A stretch of 64,000 bases of DNA from contig NZ_JAHQCS010000079.1 of NCBI RefSeq assembly GCF_019042215.1, forward strand, positions 1-64,000. The letters are read 5' to 3'. Origin of the DNA: Evansella tamaricis (GTDB lineage Bacteria > Bacillota > Bacilli > Bacillales > Salisediminibacteriaceae). The position numbers and the translations under genes are program-made. Positions 8,881 through 18,506 of the stretch are shown here, piece after piece. The notes under the pieces are model-generated. The model ran no database searches, was not told the DNA's origin, and was given only the letters and a program-made list of their open reading frames with translations. How positions within the stretch are numbered: the first letter of the stretch is position 1; every line of letters begins with the position of its first letter.

Positions 8881-9370
8881 ACTAAATGCCCTTTCCTTTT
8901 TCACGGGGTATATACTCGAATTTAGCTGACGTTACATTATTTTAATAGAAGTTGATATGACATTAATCAGCGAGTTAACTGTCTCTTCCTCTACTAGCGT
9001 TTGCCCTGCAAATTATCCATCAAGACAACTCAAATCATATTCGTGAGGTAAATGCTCGTTACTTCTGCGATTACTCGTCGCATGATAACCGTTGCTTCTG
9101 CGATTACTCGTCGCACAAGAGAATCCTGTGGGAATAGCGAGCCTGGCAAGACCTCGCAGAGACGGATGAACGAGGATGCTTGCGGTTCGACCGCGGAAAG
9201 TGAGTAGATGGATGGCATATCAACACTTATTGTATTGTCACCAATTCATCATTTAATCTTCCCACCAAATATGAAATAATGCGTTGGATCTCAATGTAAA
9301 CAACGGTTAAAGGACAAGCCCTCATTTCCAAAGAAAACGAAGGCTTTGTTATCTAATTTCCTTAGGTATC
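8881..9370. repeat. Intergenic region with TGTCTCTTCCT element and internal direct repeat
   Basis: No convincing gene. ACTGTCTCTTCCTCTACTAG begins near 8979 and is shared with sites near 14090, 17320, 18880 and, inverted, near 17450 and 20770. Two 25-bp copies of GTTnCTTCTGCGATTACTCGTCGCA lie at 9058-9082 and 9091-9115, and the TGCGATTACTCGTCGC part recurs at 17337-17352. The segment 9115-9215 is richer in G+C than its surroundings. A 62-codon open frame here follows the repeat and is not supported. Confidence 0.6.
9316..9346 (-). terminator. Possible terminator after uxaC
   Basis: On the minus strand AAGCC-TTC pairs with GA-GGGCTT across a ~15-base loop, just after the uxaC stop. The T tract that follows is short, so strength is uncertain. 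Confidence 0.4.
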
Positions 9371-10774
9371 TTACTCAATCTCAAAATAATTTGATGCATT
9401 TGTATAACAGATATCCTGAACTATTTTGCCGAGCAGGTGATAATCCCTAGGAGCTTCCCCAGCCTCAACCCATCCCCCAAGGAGGTCGCATAAAATACGT
9501 CTGAAATATTCATGGCGGGTAAAGGATAGAAAGCTTCTTGAATCTGTAAGCATGCCAATAAATGTACTAAGTATACCGATGCTTGCAAGATCAGTCATTT
9601 GTTTAACCATTCCAATTTTCTGATCGTTATACCACCATCCAGATCCAAGCTGCAATTTTCCTTTCGTTTCGCTAGATTGAAAGTTCCCAATTGCAGTGGC
9701 AATAGTGTAATTATGATTTGGATTTAAGCTATATAAAATTGTCTTTGGCAGTTCGTCCCTCTTATCAAGCTCATTCAGAAATCCATTTAGGTTTCGCGAT
9801 AAATCAAAATCATGAATAGAATCATAGCCAGTATCTGGTCCCAATAAGTTAAACATACGGTGGTTATTATTTCTTAAAGCACCCACATGAAATTGCATCA
9901 CCCAGCCTAGGGAAGAGTACATTCGCCCTAAAAACAATAGTGTATAGGTTTTATACATTTCCTCTTCTTGTTTACTAATGCTTTGACCACTTACTCCTTT
10001 TTCAAAAATTGCGGAGGCTTCTTCTAAAGTACAAGGTGTATAAGGTAATGTCTCTATCCCATGGTCAGAAATTCGACAACCTTCCCTATGAAAATAATGA
10101 ATTCTTTTTTCCAGAGCTTTTAATAGGTTTTCATAAGATATAATATCTGTTTCCGATACGTCCGATAGCTTATTGATGTATTCCTGAAAATCTGGACGAA
10201 TGATTTCCACTGCTTTGTCTGGTCGGAATGCTGGCAATACTTTTGTCTCCATGGAGGATTGTTCTTTAATTCTTTGATGAAACTCCAATGTGTCTATTGG
10301 GTCGTCTGTTGTACAAATGACCTTTACCCCTGATTGAGCAATAATACCTTGGGTCCTGAAGTCTTTTGTCTGTATCATGGCACTGCAATGATTCCAAATT
10401 TCTTCACTCGTCTCTTCATTCAATAATAAATCAGTCTCAAAATAACGCTTCAACTCTAAATGCGTCCAATGATAAAGAGGATTTCCTATGGTATATGGTA
10501 CCGATCTAGCCCAAGCCTGAAATTTTTCATAATCACTTGCTTTTCCTGTAATCAACTCTTCTTCGACACCTAGACTCCTCATTGCCCGCCACTTATAGTG
10601 ATCCCCGTGAAGCCAAATCTCTGTAATATTTGAGAATCTTCTATTCTCTGCAATTTCCTTTGGGCTTAAATGACAATGGTAATCATAAATTGGCATGTCT
10701 TTAGCATATTGGTGAAATAAGACTCTGGACGCTTCATTAGTCAGCATAAAATCATCATGAATGAATGGTTTCAT
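9371..10774 (-). CDS. uxaC: Uronate (glucuronate/galacturonate) isomerase
   Basis: Isomerase of 467 residues that converts D-galacturonate to D-tagaturonate and D-glucuronate to D-fructuronate. It belongs to the amidohydrolase superfamily. The YDYHCHLSP motif places the metal-binding His33 and His35. Later blocks include CTTDDPIDTLEFH, ISDHGIE, MQFHVGALRNNNHRMF and a conserved aromatic C-terminus, and the length matches the family. GGAGGAG precedes the ATG. It is the last gene of the minus-strand group running from the solute-binding protein near 15.8 kb, separated from the Gfo/Idh gene by a hairpin at 10813-10837, so it may be partly uncoupled from that operon. Confidence 0.95.
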   Translation of the reverse strand: MKPFIHDDFMLTNEASRVLFHQYAKDMPIYDYHCHLSPKEIAENRRFSNITEIWLHGDHYKWRAMRSLGVEEELITGKASDYEKFQAWARSVPYTIGNPLYHWTHLELKRYFETDLLLNEETSEEIWNHCSAMIQTKDFRTQGIIAQSGVKVICTTDDPIDTLEFHQRIKEQSSMETKVLPAFRPDKAVEIIRPDFQEYINKLSDVSETDIISYENLLKALEKRIHYFHREGCRISDHGIETLPYTPCTLEEASAIFEKGVSGQSISKQEEEMYKTYTLLFLGRMYSSLGWVMQFHVGALRNNNHRMFNLLGPDTGYDSIHDFDLSRNLNGFLNELDKRDELPKTILYSLNPNHNYTIATAIGNFQSSETKGKLQLGSGWWYNDQKIGMVKQMTDLASIGILSTFIGMLTDSRSFLSFTRHEYFRRILCDLLGGWVEAGEAPRDYHLLGKIVQDICYTNASNYFEIE

Positions 10775-10812
10775 ATAAAACTAGCTCCTCCTAAACAAAT
10801 ACTTTGAAATAA

Positions 10813-10837
10813 AACCTTCCTTTATATATGGAAGGTT
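10813..10837 (-). terminator. Hairpin between the Gfo/Idh gene and uxaC
   Basis: AACCTTCC (10813-10820) and GGAAGGTT (10830-10837) form an 8-bp stem with a 9-base loop. On the minus strand it is followed by TTATTT. It could act as a partial terminator or an mRNA processing/stability element before uxaC. Confidence 0.6.
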
Positions 10838-10852
10838 GTTGAATCATCTTGA

Positions 10853-12172
10853 CTATACAGATTGCTTCGAGACTGACAGGACATCTTTTATACAAATCGG
10901 TTTCTTCTCTTGAACAGAGCGCCATACAGCCTCTCCTGTAGCAACTGCGTAAGCCCCATCCACAGCTCCAGACTGAATAGTGTACGTTCTTCTTGGATCA
11001 ACACCAAGAAATAAATCCTCTAACATAATTGGGTCGGCCCCACCATGCCCCCCCTCTTTATGAACCACATGAATAGTTTCCTTTGATCCAAAGAGTGGAA
11101 AAAAATCAATTGTCTGCACCTCCGTTGGAAATGGTACCCTTTCTTTAATATGGTATTCCGTCGATTCAATTCTACCTTTTGTTCCGTTAATGGCTAATCG
11201 ATATCCTTCATATGGTAATGAGAAATTTACTGAATAGCTTAATAGTGCCCCTTTATCGTACTTTATCGTAGCAGTGTACGTGTCCTCAATCGTAATCTCT
11301 GAATCATAAATACATTGATCAGAACGATAGTTAGTATATTCATTGTGCATTTCTCCCACATTTTTGTTATTAATGTGGTCATCTACAACATGAACAGTTT
11401 CACTTCTGCTGTTCCAGCGTCTATAATAATCGCAATCCAGCTTTACATCGCACGTTCCACAAAATCTTCCATCTTCTTTCTTCGGATTTAGTTCTCCTTC
11501 CGCACCATAATAATTTAAGGCGCCATAGGCAAATAATTCCACAGGCTTTTGATCAGTCCACCAGCTAACCAAATCAAAATGGTGTGAGCATTTATGAATG
11601 GACAATCCACCTGAAAATTCTCTCATCCGGTTCCAACGCTGAAAATAACTAGATCCATGGTACGTATCAATGTACCAGTTTAAATCAATAGATGTTATTC
11701 TCCCAACCTTCCCTTCCAAAACTAGTTCCTTTATTTTTGTATGGATCGGAGTATAGCGATAGTTAAATGTCACCGTTACTTTACCCTCGCTTTTCGCCTC
11801 CGCATCAATAATCCTTTGACAGTCTTCTCCTGTTGTAGCCATTGGTTTTTCTACAATCACATCCAAGCCCATCTCTAGAGCTTTAATAATATAAGTTACA
11901 TGTGTATCATCCCTACTTGCAATAATAACAGTATCCGGATTCGTGTCTGTTACCATCTGAGCAAAATCATTTGGAAGATACTCAGGAACTTCTGAAAGGG
12001 AGGGATAAGTATCTTTACATATTTCGAAACGTTTAGTATCTGAATCTAACAAACCTACTATCTTCGATGTTGTGGAAAAAGTAGATAATATAGGCCCTAC
12101 AAACATATTCAATGCCCGTTTACTCACACCACAAATAGCATATTTTTTCACGCCTTCCATCACCCATTTCAT
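10853..12172 (-). CDS. Gfo/Idh/MocA family oxidoreductase
   Basis: Predicted NAD(P)-dependent sugar oxidoreductase of about 439 residues. It has an N-terminal Rossmann fold starting YAICGVSKRAL, then DTVIIASRDDTH, DVIVEKPMATTGEDC with the conserved EKP lysine, and HKCSHHFDLVSWW with the family's catalytic His region. A cysteine-containing insertion (RFCGTCDVKLDCDYY, then SDQCIYD) is seen in some carbohydrate-active members and could bind metal. It lies 17 bases after the MalG-type permease and probably belongs to the same operon. It may convert the imported oligosaccharide's sugar moiety, but the substrate is unknown. The start is uncertain among codons at 12172, 12160 and 12151, with no strong ribosome site. 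Confidence 0.78.
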   Translation of the reverse strand: MKWVMEGVKKYAICGVSKRALNMFVGPILSTFSTTSKIVGLLDSDTKRFEICKDTYPSLSEVPEYLPNDFAQMVTDTNPDTVIIASRDDTHVTYIIKALEMGLDVIVEKPMATTGEDCQRIIDAEAKSEGKVTVTFNYRYTPIHTKIKELVLEGKVGRITSIDLNWYIDTYHGSSYFQRWNRMREFSGGLSIHKCSHHFDLVSWWTDQKPVELFAYGALNYYGAEGELNPKKEDGRFCGTCDVKLDCDYYRRWNSRSETVHVVDDHINNKNVGEMHNEYTNYRSDQCIYDSEITIEDTYTATIKYDKGALLSYSVNFSLPYEGYRLAINGTKGRIESTEYHIKERVPFPTEVQTIDFFPLFGSKETIHVVHKEGGHGGADPIMLEDLFLGVDPRRTYTIQSGAVDGAYAVATGEAVWRSVQEKKPICIKDVLSVSKQSV

Positions 12173-12189
12173 CTCTATTTAACTACTGA

Positions 12190-13035
12190 TTACTTAATAC
12201 CGGTAGTTGCAATACCCTTAACTAAATATTTCTGACAGAATAGGAACAAGATAAATTGAGGTATTAAGGACACTGTAGACATGGCAATCAATGGTCCCCA
12301 AGCTGTCAGGTTATCTGGGTCCGAAAAGGCACGTAATCCTAATGCCATGGTATATAAATTTGTATCCTGTAAATAAATTAATGGGGATAAGAAATCATCC
12401 CAAGTCCACATAAATTGAAATATCATTACTGTTACAAGGGCGGGCTTACATAAAGGTAAAATGATATACCAGAATACGCCATACCAGGAACATCCATCAA
12501 TAATTGCAGCTTCATCAAGCTCCCTTGGTATTCCTCGAATAAACTGTACCATTAAGAAAATAAAAAATGGTGAGCCTCCAATAAATGCAGGTACAACTAG
12601 GGGTAAAAAAGTGTTCACCCAATTTAAATTATGGAAAAGAATATATTGCGGAATTAAAGTTACTTGCATCGGAAGCATTACCGTCGCCAATAAGCACGCA
12701 AATAAAGCACCTTGAAACTTAAATTTTAATCTAGCGAATGCAAAGGCTACAAGACTGGATGAAAACAAAGCCCCCACAACAGAAAGACTCGTTACGATCA
12801 TGGAGTTTTTGAAAAACAAATCAAAACCGTATTTACCAAAGCCACTCCATCCTTGAACATAGTTTTCCCATTTAATTTCAGAAGGTATTAAGGATGCGGA
12901 GTTTAGAAAGATTTCGTGCTCCGGTTTAAGCGAGCTTACAGCCATCCATAATATTGGGTAAAGCATCAGGAGACCGAATCCAATGATAAATGTGTGATAT
13001 ATAATAGAAGCCCTTTTGGACTTTCGATTATCCAT
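12190..13035 (-). CDS. Carbohydrate ABC transporter permease, MalG type
   Basis: Inner-membrane permease of 281 residues with six predicted helices. The EAA loop that contacts the ATPase reads ELDEAAIIDGCSWYGVFWYI near residue 190. It is the second permease of the importer and overlaps the stop of the first in a TAATG junction, with GGAGGG upstream, so the pair is translationally coupled. No ATPase gene is present nearby; such CUT1 systems commonly share one ATPase (MsmX type) encoded elsewhere. Context in the pectin island suggests oligogalacturonide or rhamnogalacturonan fragments as substrate, by analogy with Bacillus YtePQ systems. Confidence 0.9.
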   Translation of the reverse strand: MDNRKSKRASIIYHTFIIGFGLLMLYPILWMAVSSLKPEHEIFLNSASLIPSEIKWENYVQGWSGFGKYGFDLFFKNSMIVTSLSVVGALFSSSLVAFAFARLKFKFQGALFACLLATVMLPMQVTLIPQYILFHNLNWVNTFLPLVVPAFIGGSPFFIFLMVQFIRGIPRELDEAAIIDGCSWYGVFWYIILPLCKPALVTVMIFQFMWTWDDFLSPLIYLQDTNLYTMALGLRAFSDPDNLTAWGPLIAMSTVSLIPQFILFLFCQKYLVKGIATTGIK

Positions 13036-13991
13036 TAGCCTTTCCCTCCTTCCGACTCATAGTAAACCCATTTCTTTGAGGATTTAAAAATTAAGAATGT
13101 AGCTAGTGCAATCACTACAAGCAATACCCAGGCTAAAGCTGATGCATAGCCCATCCGATAGTTCGTAAATGCTTCACGGTAGAGATATAATGCATAAAAT
13201 AACGTTTTATTTACTGGTCCACCTTGTGTAATTAAAAAAGCTTGAGTAAAGGTCATAAATGCATTAATCATTTGAAATACTAGGTTAAAGAAAATTACGG
13301 GAGTTAACAATGGTATGGTAATACTAAAAAACTTTTTGAACCTGCTTGCTCCATCTACAGATGCTGCCTCATATAATTCTGTTGGAATCTGACGTAAACC
13401 TGCCAGGAAAATAACCATTGGAGATCCAAATTGCCAAACAATAAGTAGTATTAGTACCCAAATTGCATAATCTGGATGGGAAAACCAGTTGTAACCCTCA
13501 ATTCCAAAATTACCTAATACGTGGTTTAAGGCACCTTCTCTGCCAAAAATCTGTCTCCATATAACAGCAATAGCAACACTCCCCCCGATAATAGAAGGGA
13601 TATAATAGAGAAGCGTATAGAACCCGGAACCCCTGTGCCCCATATTCATCAACATTGCTACAAATAGGGCAAACAATAATTTTAGAGGAACAGAAATAAC
13701 TACAAAAAGAAGGGTCACTTTTAATGATGTGATAAATAAAGGATCATTTGTAAAAATACGAATGTAATTGTCTAGCCCTACCCATGTTGGTTCTTGCAGC
13801 ATATTATAATTTGTAAAGGATAAATAAAACGAATATATCATTGGACCAATAACGAACCCTATAAAACCGATCAGCCAGGGTGATAGAAAGGATAAAGCAA
13901 TTAAATTATGCTTTATCGTTCTTTTCTTCACACTTCCTGACAAAAAACCACTCGGCCTCAGTTTCATTGGTTTACCCAACTCTTCTCTCAT
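13035..13991 (-). CDS. Carbohydrate ABC transporter permease, MalF type
   Basis: First permease of the importer, 318 residues from the ATG at 13991, with six predicted helices and an EAA loop ELYEAASVDGASRFKKFFSI. The chosen start has GGGAGG 6 bases upstream. An open frame continues in phase to 14225, but those 78 extra codons are encoded by an inserted repeat element (14088-14345) and lack a hydrophobic or family-like sequence, so the longer reading is rejected. It is separated from the solute-binding protein gene by 493 bases, an unusual gap for such an operon and probably the result of element insertion. Confidence 0.88.
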   Translation of the reverse strand: MREELGKPMKLRPSGFLSGSVKKRTIKHNLIALSFLSPWLIGFIGFVIGPMIYSFYLSFTNYNMLQEPTWVGLDNYIRIFTNDPLFITSLKVTLLFVVISVPLKLLFALFVAMLMNMGHRGSGFYTLLYYIPSIIGGSVAIAVIWRQIFGREGALNHVLGNFGIEGYNWFSHPDYAIWVLILLIVWQFGSPMVIFLAGLRQIPTELYEAASVDGASRFKKFFSITIPLLTPVIFFNLVFQMINAFMTFTQAFLITQGGPVNKTLFYALYLYREAFTNYRMGYASALAWVLLVVIALATFLIFKSSKKWVYYESEGGKG

Positions 13992-14484
13992 ACTGGACCT
14001 CCCTTGAGGAAGAGGTAGGGACATATCTAGAGTGTTTAGTTGAAAATCCGAACAATACACATCCATAGCGAAGGAAATATACGAAATACTGTCTCTTCCT
14101 CTAATAGCTAATGTTTTCGAAATGTATCCATCGTTACCACTCGAAGCAATTCTAGGAAGTAAACGTCCGTTCTTTGCGGGATCAAAGGCAAAGGTGAGCC
14201 TCCACAGTGACGAGCAATACTTCACGAGTATACTGCGAGTTGTCTCAACGGACAGAACGTCCTAATATCGGGCAAGCCACAGGACGTGGCGCTTTGCCCG
14301 ATGGACGGATGATCTACATAGCGATGCTAGAAGAGGAAAAGATACGCGGAGCGAGGTGGCTCACCAGACGCCCGCGGATAGTAAAGTCTATTTCCGTAGC
14401 CAATGATTGTATCAACCAGCAATTTGTTCGGATTTCTCATTGATTAAAATACTTTTGTCCCAGCCTCTTTATGTTTTTCATCTC
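13992..14484. repeat. Repeat element lying between the binding-protein and permease genes
   Basis: No gene of its own. ACTGTCTCTTCCTCTAATAG begins near 14089, and a degenerate inverted copy (TAGAAGAGGAAAAGATA) lies near 14329-14345. Inside is a strong hairpin, CGGGCAAGCCAC (14268-14279) with GTGGC-GC-TTTGCCCG. G+C is higher than in the flanking genes. The element sits within what should be a single ABC operon, so read-through or reduced permease expression is possible. Confidence 0.6.
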
Positions 14485-15864
14485 CTAATTTCTGTCAATT
14501 ATATCCTGAACACCTTTTTTATAGTCTTCGAGTGCTTCTTCTGGAGATTTTAATCCATATAAAACCTCATAAATAACAACCTCAAAAAATCTATCCATCT
14601 CTTGACCAGTTGGTGGTGGCGGTGGTGGTGCAGATCCTGCATACTCTGAAATTAAATCGATGTATTCAAACTGCTGTTGGACCGTTCTTTCCGCACTATC
14701 ATATAAATGGTCACGAATTTCTGAGGAAATTGGTACACCACGGTCACCTTGGAAAACCTCATGTGCCTCAATACTGTTTGTTAAATAGTCCATGAATTTA
14801 ACTACTTCATCTGGGTGTTCAGTATTGGTATTCATTGAGAAGAATAAGGATGCTCGAATGTATTGTCCTGACTCCCCACTTGCACCAAATGGCAAGGTTG
14901 TTAATTCAAAGTCTCGATTTGCTGCATTTGAGACAGCGACAATTTGGTTACTATGAATTACTTGCATTGGTACATCACCTGATACCAACAAGTAGTCTTC
15001 AATAGCCCCAGTTGCCTCCAATACATCTGCAGGTGGCACAAGCCCATCTACCTCTAAATCTAACCAGAAGTTAATGTAGTCAAGGAATAATTTATCATCG
15101 TCCCATCCTCTCGTCGTACCCTCATCATTATATAGCCAGCCTCCATTTTGTCTTAACCAGACACCAAATCCCCTGTCATGTTGGACATCATTTCGGATAG
15201 CATATTTTAAATCTAACGCCTCTTGAACTTCACGACCCTTTGCCACATAATCTTCCCACGTATCTCCAGGTGCAGGATAATCTACTCCTGCTTCGTCAAA
15301 CATATCCGGGTTATATGCTAGGGCAAACGCATTGCTTCCTGTATTTAAACCCACCAGCTGATCACCAATATAACCTGGTGCCAATCCAGTCTGATCAATA
15401 TTGTCTGTATTAATTGCACCGGAATCAATGTACGGTTGTAAATCTGCAAGTACCTCACTCTGTGTATACTGAGGTAGCCAACGGTCTACCATTTGGAAGA
15501 CATCAGGTGCATTACCACCTGCTGCCTGTGTTGCTAATTTTTCAGAGTAATCGTCAAATCCTAAAAACTCATAATCTATTTTCACATTCGGATTGTCAGC
15601 TTCATACATTTCAATAACCTCTAACGTCCGATCATGACGGTCTTGGTTCCCCCACCACATAAACCGTATCTCAACCTGTTCCTCTCCCGTATTCTCAGGC
15701 TCGTCATTTGATTCAGTCGAATTGTCCGATTCGTTTGAGGCATTATCTGTCGTATCATTAGATTCTGTAGATTCCGTTTCAGTATCGCTGGAACATGCTG
15801 CAAAAACAGTTAAAGTCATCGCACAAACCATCAAAATGAATAATGCTTTGATTTTTACAGACAT
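14485..15864 (-). CDS. ABC transporter sugar-binding lipoprotein
   Basis: Extracellular solute-binding protein of 459 residues (family 1). The signal peptide ends in a lipobox with VFAAC, so Cys24 would be lipidated and anchor it to the membrane. A low-complexity linker very rich in S, T, E, D and N follows (about 25-65). The mature domain begins near VEIRFMWWGNQDRHD and contains NAPDVFQMVDRW and QLVGLNTGSNAFALAYNP. GGGGG precedes the ATG. It is the first gene of the LacI-controlled ABC operon. The C-terminal part has a run of six prolines (APPPPPPTGQE) before the final helices. Ligand is inferred from context to be a pectin oligosaccharide. Confidence 0.92.
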   Translation of the reverse strand: MSVKIKALFILMVCAMTLTVFAACSSDTETESTESNDTTDNASNESDNSTESNDEPENTGEEQVEIRFMWWGNQDRHDRTLEVIEMYEADNPNVKIDYEFLGFDDYSEKLATQAAGGNAPDVFQMVDRWLPQYTQSEVLADLQPYIDSGAINTDNIDQTGLAPGYIGDQLVGLNTGSNAFALAYNPDMFDEAGVDYPAPGDTWEDYVAKGREVQEALDLKYAIRNDVQHDRGFGVWLRQNGGWLYNDEGTTRGWDDDKLFLDYINFWLDLEVDGLVPPADVLEATGAIEDYLLVSGDVPMQVIHSNQIVAVSNAANRDFELTTLPFGASGESGQYIRASLFFSMNTNTEHPDEVVKFMDYLTNSIEAHEVFQGDRGVPISSEIRDHLYDSAERTVQQQFEYIDLISEYAGSAPPPPPPTGQEMDRFFEVVIYEVLYGLKSPEEALEDYKKGVQDIIDRN

Positions 15865-16024
15865 AGAATTTCCCCCTTGATAATTTTATTAACTCTACGA
15901 TTTCCCCTGTCACTATCACACTTTGACAACATAAAAAATAGTATTCTTTTTGTGTATGTATTTCTCCCCTTCCCGTTTGTTTTTTAACATTAGGTTAGAA
16001 TCATTAAGCGACTTCTCGTGTATG

Positions 16025-16090
16025 ACAACGTTGTAAATTTGTATAACAACGTTGTAAATTTATATTATCATGGGTGGTAAGCGTTTTCAA
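16025..16090 (-). promoter_or_regulatory. ABC operon promoter with paired LacI operators and cre
   Basis: On the minus strand TTGAAA (16085-16090), 17-bp spacer, TAATAT (16062-16067) is a plausible promoter. A cre-like site GGTAAGCGTTTTCA (16076-16089, 13 of 14 to the CcpA consensus) overlaps the -35. Two ACAACGTTGT operators (16046-16055 and 16025-16034) follow the -10, exactly 21 bp apart, or two helical turns. This predicts combined repression by the LacI-type protein and CcpA. Confidence 0.75.
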
Positions 16091-16472
16091 TAATGAATTT
16101 TGAATTTTTAAATAATTTATTAAATTTTGTTCATTACTTCTGAAAATTCCGATTAAAACAGGGTTAGAAATATTATTTTTACTAGAGAACGTTTTGATAG
16201 GAATTGGGTTAACTCTGTTGTCTAACTATCATTACAGCCGAGAGGCCTCCTTCCTTAAAAATTAGGTGCATTTTTAAGTGGGAGGTGAATTGGCGGTTTT
16301 GACTTTCTTACTAGGATTTATATAATATTTTTGTAATCTAAGCTTATGAGAACTTACGTTCGGTTAGGTGAGATGTGAAATCGACTCCACTGGTGGTTAA
16401 TCGTCATTTCTAAAGTCGATACCCCAGAAACCCCCACTTCAAATTTCGTTAGAAATTAAGTGGCGAGAGTAT
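16091..16472. other. Intergenic stretch with hairpin after yesL
   Basis: AT-rich, no gene seen. A hairpin formed by CCACTT-c-AAATTTC and GAAATT-AAGTGG (16434-16462) lies just past the yesL stop and may end that transcript, although a T tract is missing. CCACTGGTGG (16388-16397) is a short palindrome. Confidence 0.45.
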
Positions 16473-17129
16473 TCATGATTTTATACTTGCCGTGTTTTCG
16501 ATACATGATTCTTCCTTGATTTTTTCTAGTTTTTGAAAAATACGATACGTTATTAACATGAGGATCATACTGAGTGGTGCCACACTAAAAAATAAGACCA
16601 AGGCAGAATTCCAAAGGACAATAAACGCGCTAGATACTACGAGGACTCCCATTAACAAAGACTGCAATGGGTTGGAGAGTGCAACAATAATAGTGAATTT
16701 CAAATATTGGAGAACTTTTAGATCATAATGAACGTATACAGGAAAAATGTACAATAATACAATAATGAAATTGATTAATACAAATACAAATAAGATAGTT
16801 AATATTTGAGAAACGATCCCTTCCAAGTGAAGGAAAAAATAAATATCGAATATTAAGATGCCACCTATTATTAATAGGATAAACCCAAGAAGATTAACCT
16901 TCAGAAACTCTTTTCGGAAAGTGTTCCAAAAAAATTTAGTAATTGAAATGTCTCCATCCCCTTCCATCCATTTTCTAACGATGGAAAATACCGATGCCGT
17001 TGCTGGTGCAATACCGAAAATTATTCCACCAACGATCGTAAAACCAAACCATAATAAATTCAGATAAGCAAGCTTCATAATCCAATCACAGGCAAGAAAA
17101 AAGGGACTTGCTACTTTACCAAAATTCAT
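16473..17129 (-). CDS. yesL: YesL family membrane protein (DUF624)
   Basis: Integral membrane protein of 218 residues with five to six hydrophobic segments. The N-terminal sequence GIAPATASVFSIVRKWMEGD is the hallmark of the YesL/DUF624 family, which is regularly found beside rhamnogalacturonan and other CUT1 importers in Bacillus. Its exact role is unknown; a part in assembling or modulating the transporter is often suggested. GGAGGA precedes the ATG. It has its own promoter and LacI-type operator (17163-17209), so it belongs to the same regulon as the ABC genes downstream but is transcribed separately. Confidence 0.85.
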   Translation of the reverse strand: MNFGKVASPFFLACDWIMKLAYLNLLWFGFTIVGGIIFGIAPATASVFSIVRKWMEGDGDISITKFFWNTFRKEFLKVNLLGFILLIIGGILIFDIYFFLHLEGIVSQILTILFVFVLINFIIVLLYIFPVYVHYDLKVLQYLKFTIIVALSNPLQSLLMGVLVVSSAFIVLWNSALVLFFSVAPLSMILMLITYRIFQKLEKIKEESCIENTASIKS

Positions 17130-17162
17130 ATGAAATCCTCCTCTGTTGGGGTCACTTCTGCA

Positions 17163-17209
17163 TTAATAACGTTGTTAATTTATTATAAGACAGGAAACTA
17201 TTGTTTCAA
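17163..17209 (-). promoter_or_regulatory. yesL promoter with LacI-type operator
   Basis: On the minus strand TTGAAA (17204-17209), a 16-bp spacer, and TATAAT (17182-17187). Directly downstream is TTAATAACGTTGTTAAT (17163-17179), a near-perfect palindrome with the AACGTT core of the other operators and one mismatched pair. Confidence 0.8.
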
Positions 17210-17674
17210 TAGAAACTTTTATACTTCTAATACTATCAACCTCTGTTTAATTAGCTTTATATTTTAGAACATGTCTAAGTAAAACTTTAATGTTAATTTA
17301 CACTTTAGAATACTAACTTGTCTCTTTCTCTACTCCTGCGATTACTCGTCGCTTTAGAGAATTGTTCCTTTTCCCGCAGGCATATGCTCCGCCGAAACAA
17401 CAGCGAGTTGCTCGACGGATAGTCCCCAAAGCATTCCCTTGTAGGAAGAGACAGTAAGTACCTTCCGTTCAATCAACTTGTTCCTTTAACATAGCGTCAA
17501 CAAAAAACAAGATTATTAGCTTTTCAAATAATTCCAGTAGAAGAAAAGTCAAAAAGACGTACGATAATTGAACCCATTATTTGAATCAGATTCCAACACC
17601 GTTCTGTGACTTCCTCTCCTTCCTGAAAAATATTATTTATTTCTTTTCTATAGGCCATTTTCCAATAGGATAGT
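17210..17674. repeat. Intergenic region with a short inverted-repeat element (17317-17457)
   Basis: TTGTCTCTTTCTCTAC (17319-17334) and GTAGGAAGAGACAG (17441-17454) are inverted, bounding about 140 bp without a coding frame. Inside, TGCGATTACTCGTCGC matches the element near 9058. This is MITE-like in form, but I see no target-site duplication. The remaining sequence up to the kduI pseudogene shows nothing else. Confidence 0.55.
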
Positions 17675-18506
17675 TTATTTCAAGTCTTCCATCCTCACAA
17701 AATCCATATCTTTAAATGTATAGTTTTCTCCGGCCATCGCCCAAATAAATGTGTAGTTATTCGTTCCCACACCTGAATGAATCGACCACGGAGGTGATAA
17801 AACGGCATGTTCATTTTTAACTATCAGATGCCTTGTCTCGTTTGGTTTTCCCATAAAATGGAATACCCTCGATTCCTGTTCCATATCAAAGTAAAGATAT
17901 ACTTCCATCCGACGGTCATGTACATGGGCAGGCATCGTATTCCACATATTATTGGGTTCAAGCAACGTCATTCCCATCATTAACTGACAACTTTGAATCC
18001 CCTCGGAATGTATATATTTATAAATCGTGCGGTTATTTGATTCTGCATCCGAGCCTAGTTTTGTTGGCTCTGCATCTACTATTTGGAAGTACTTTTGTCG
18101 GGTACTCTTTATGTGCTAAAGCAGAAACAAAATAAAATCTTGCTGGTTTAGATGGGCTCTCACTTTGGAATGTCACTTCTTCTTTTCCTAAGCCAATATA
18201 CATACAATCCCTCTTGTTTAGGCTATACTCCTCCCCATCCACAGTTACTGTGCCTTTTGATCCAATATTGACGATTCCAATTTCACGCCTCTCTAAGAAG
18301 TAATCTGTTCTTAAGGAGTTACCAGCATCTAATTTTAATACACTAGTTGTTGGAATCACTCCTCCCACTACCACACGGTCATAATGGGAATAAACCATGT
18401 TAAGTTCTCCAGAGACGAAAAGTGATTCTAGTAAAAACTCACTTCTCAATTGTTCTGTCGTATAGTGTTTAACTCCCTCTGGATTAGCTGCATATCTACT
18501 TTCCAT
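17675..18506 (-). pseudogene. kduI: Frameshifted 5-keto-4-deoxyuronate isomerase
   Basis: Two adjacent frames together give a complete KduI-like protein. The 5' frame (18506 to about 18095) matches the intact copy at 24042-24872 (ADYFLERREVGI region) up to AHKEYPTK. The other frame continues KYFQIVDAEPTKLGS through IQSCQLMMGMT and CPAHVHDRRMEVYLY-type blocks to the normal end. Removing one base from the four-T run at 18093-18096 (A run on the coding strand) restores a 276-residue protein. So a single-base insertion separates the halves. It may be a true pseudogene, since an intact paralogue exists, or a sequencing error. AAGGAG lies 9 bases before the ATG. Confidence 0.85.

Noticed and set aside
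9030-9218. 62-codon frame in the uxaC/SDR gap
   Set aside because: No ribosome site; the frame follows a duplicated repeat.
13992-14225. 78-codon N-terminal extension of the MalF permease
   Set aside because: It lies in a repeat element; the ATG at 13991 has GGGAGG 6 bases upstream.
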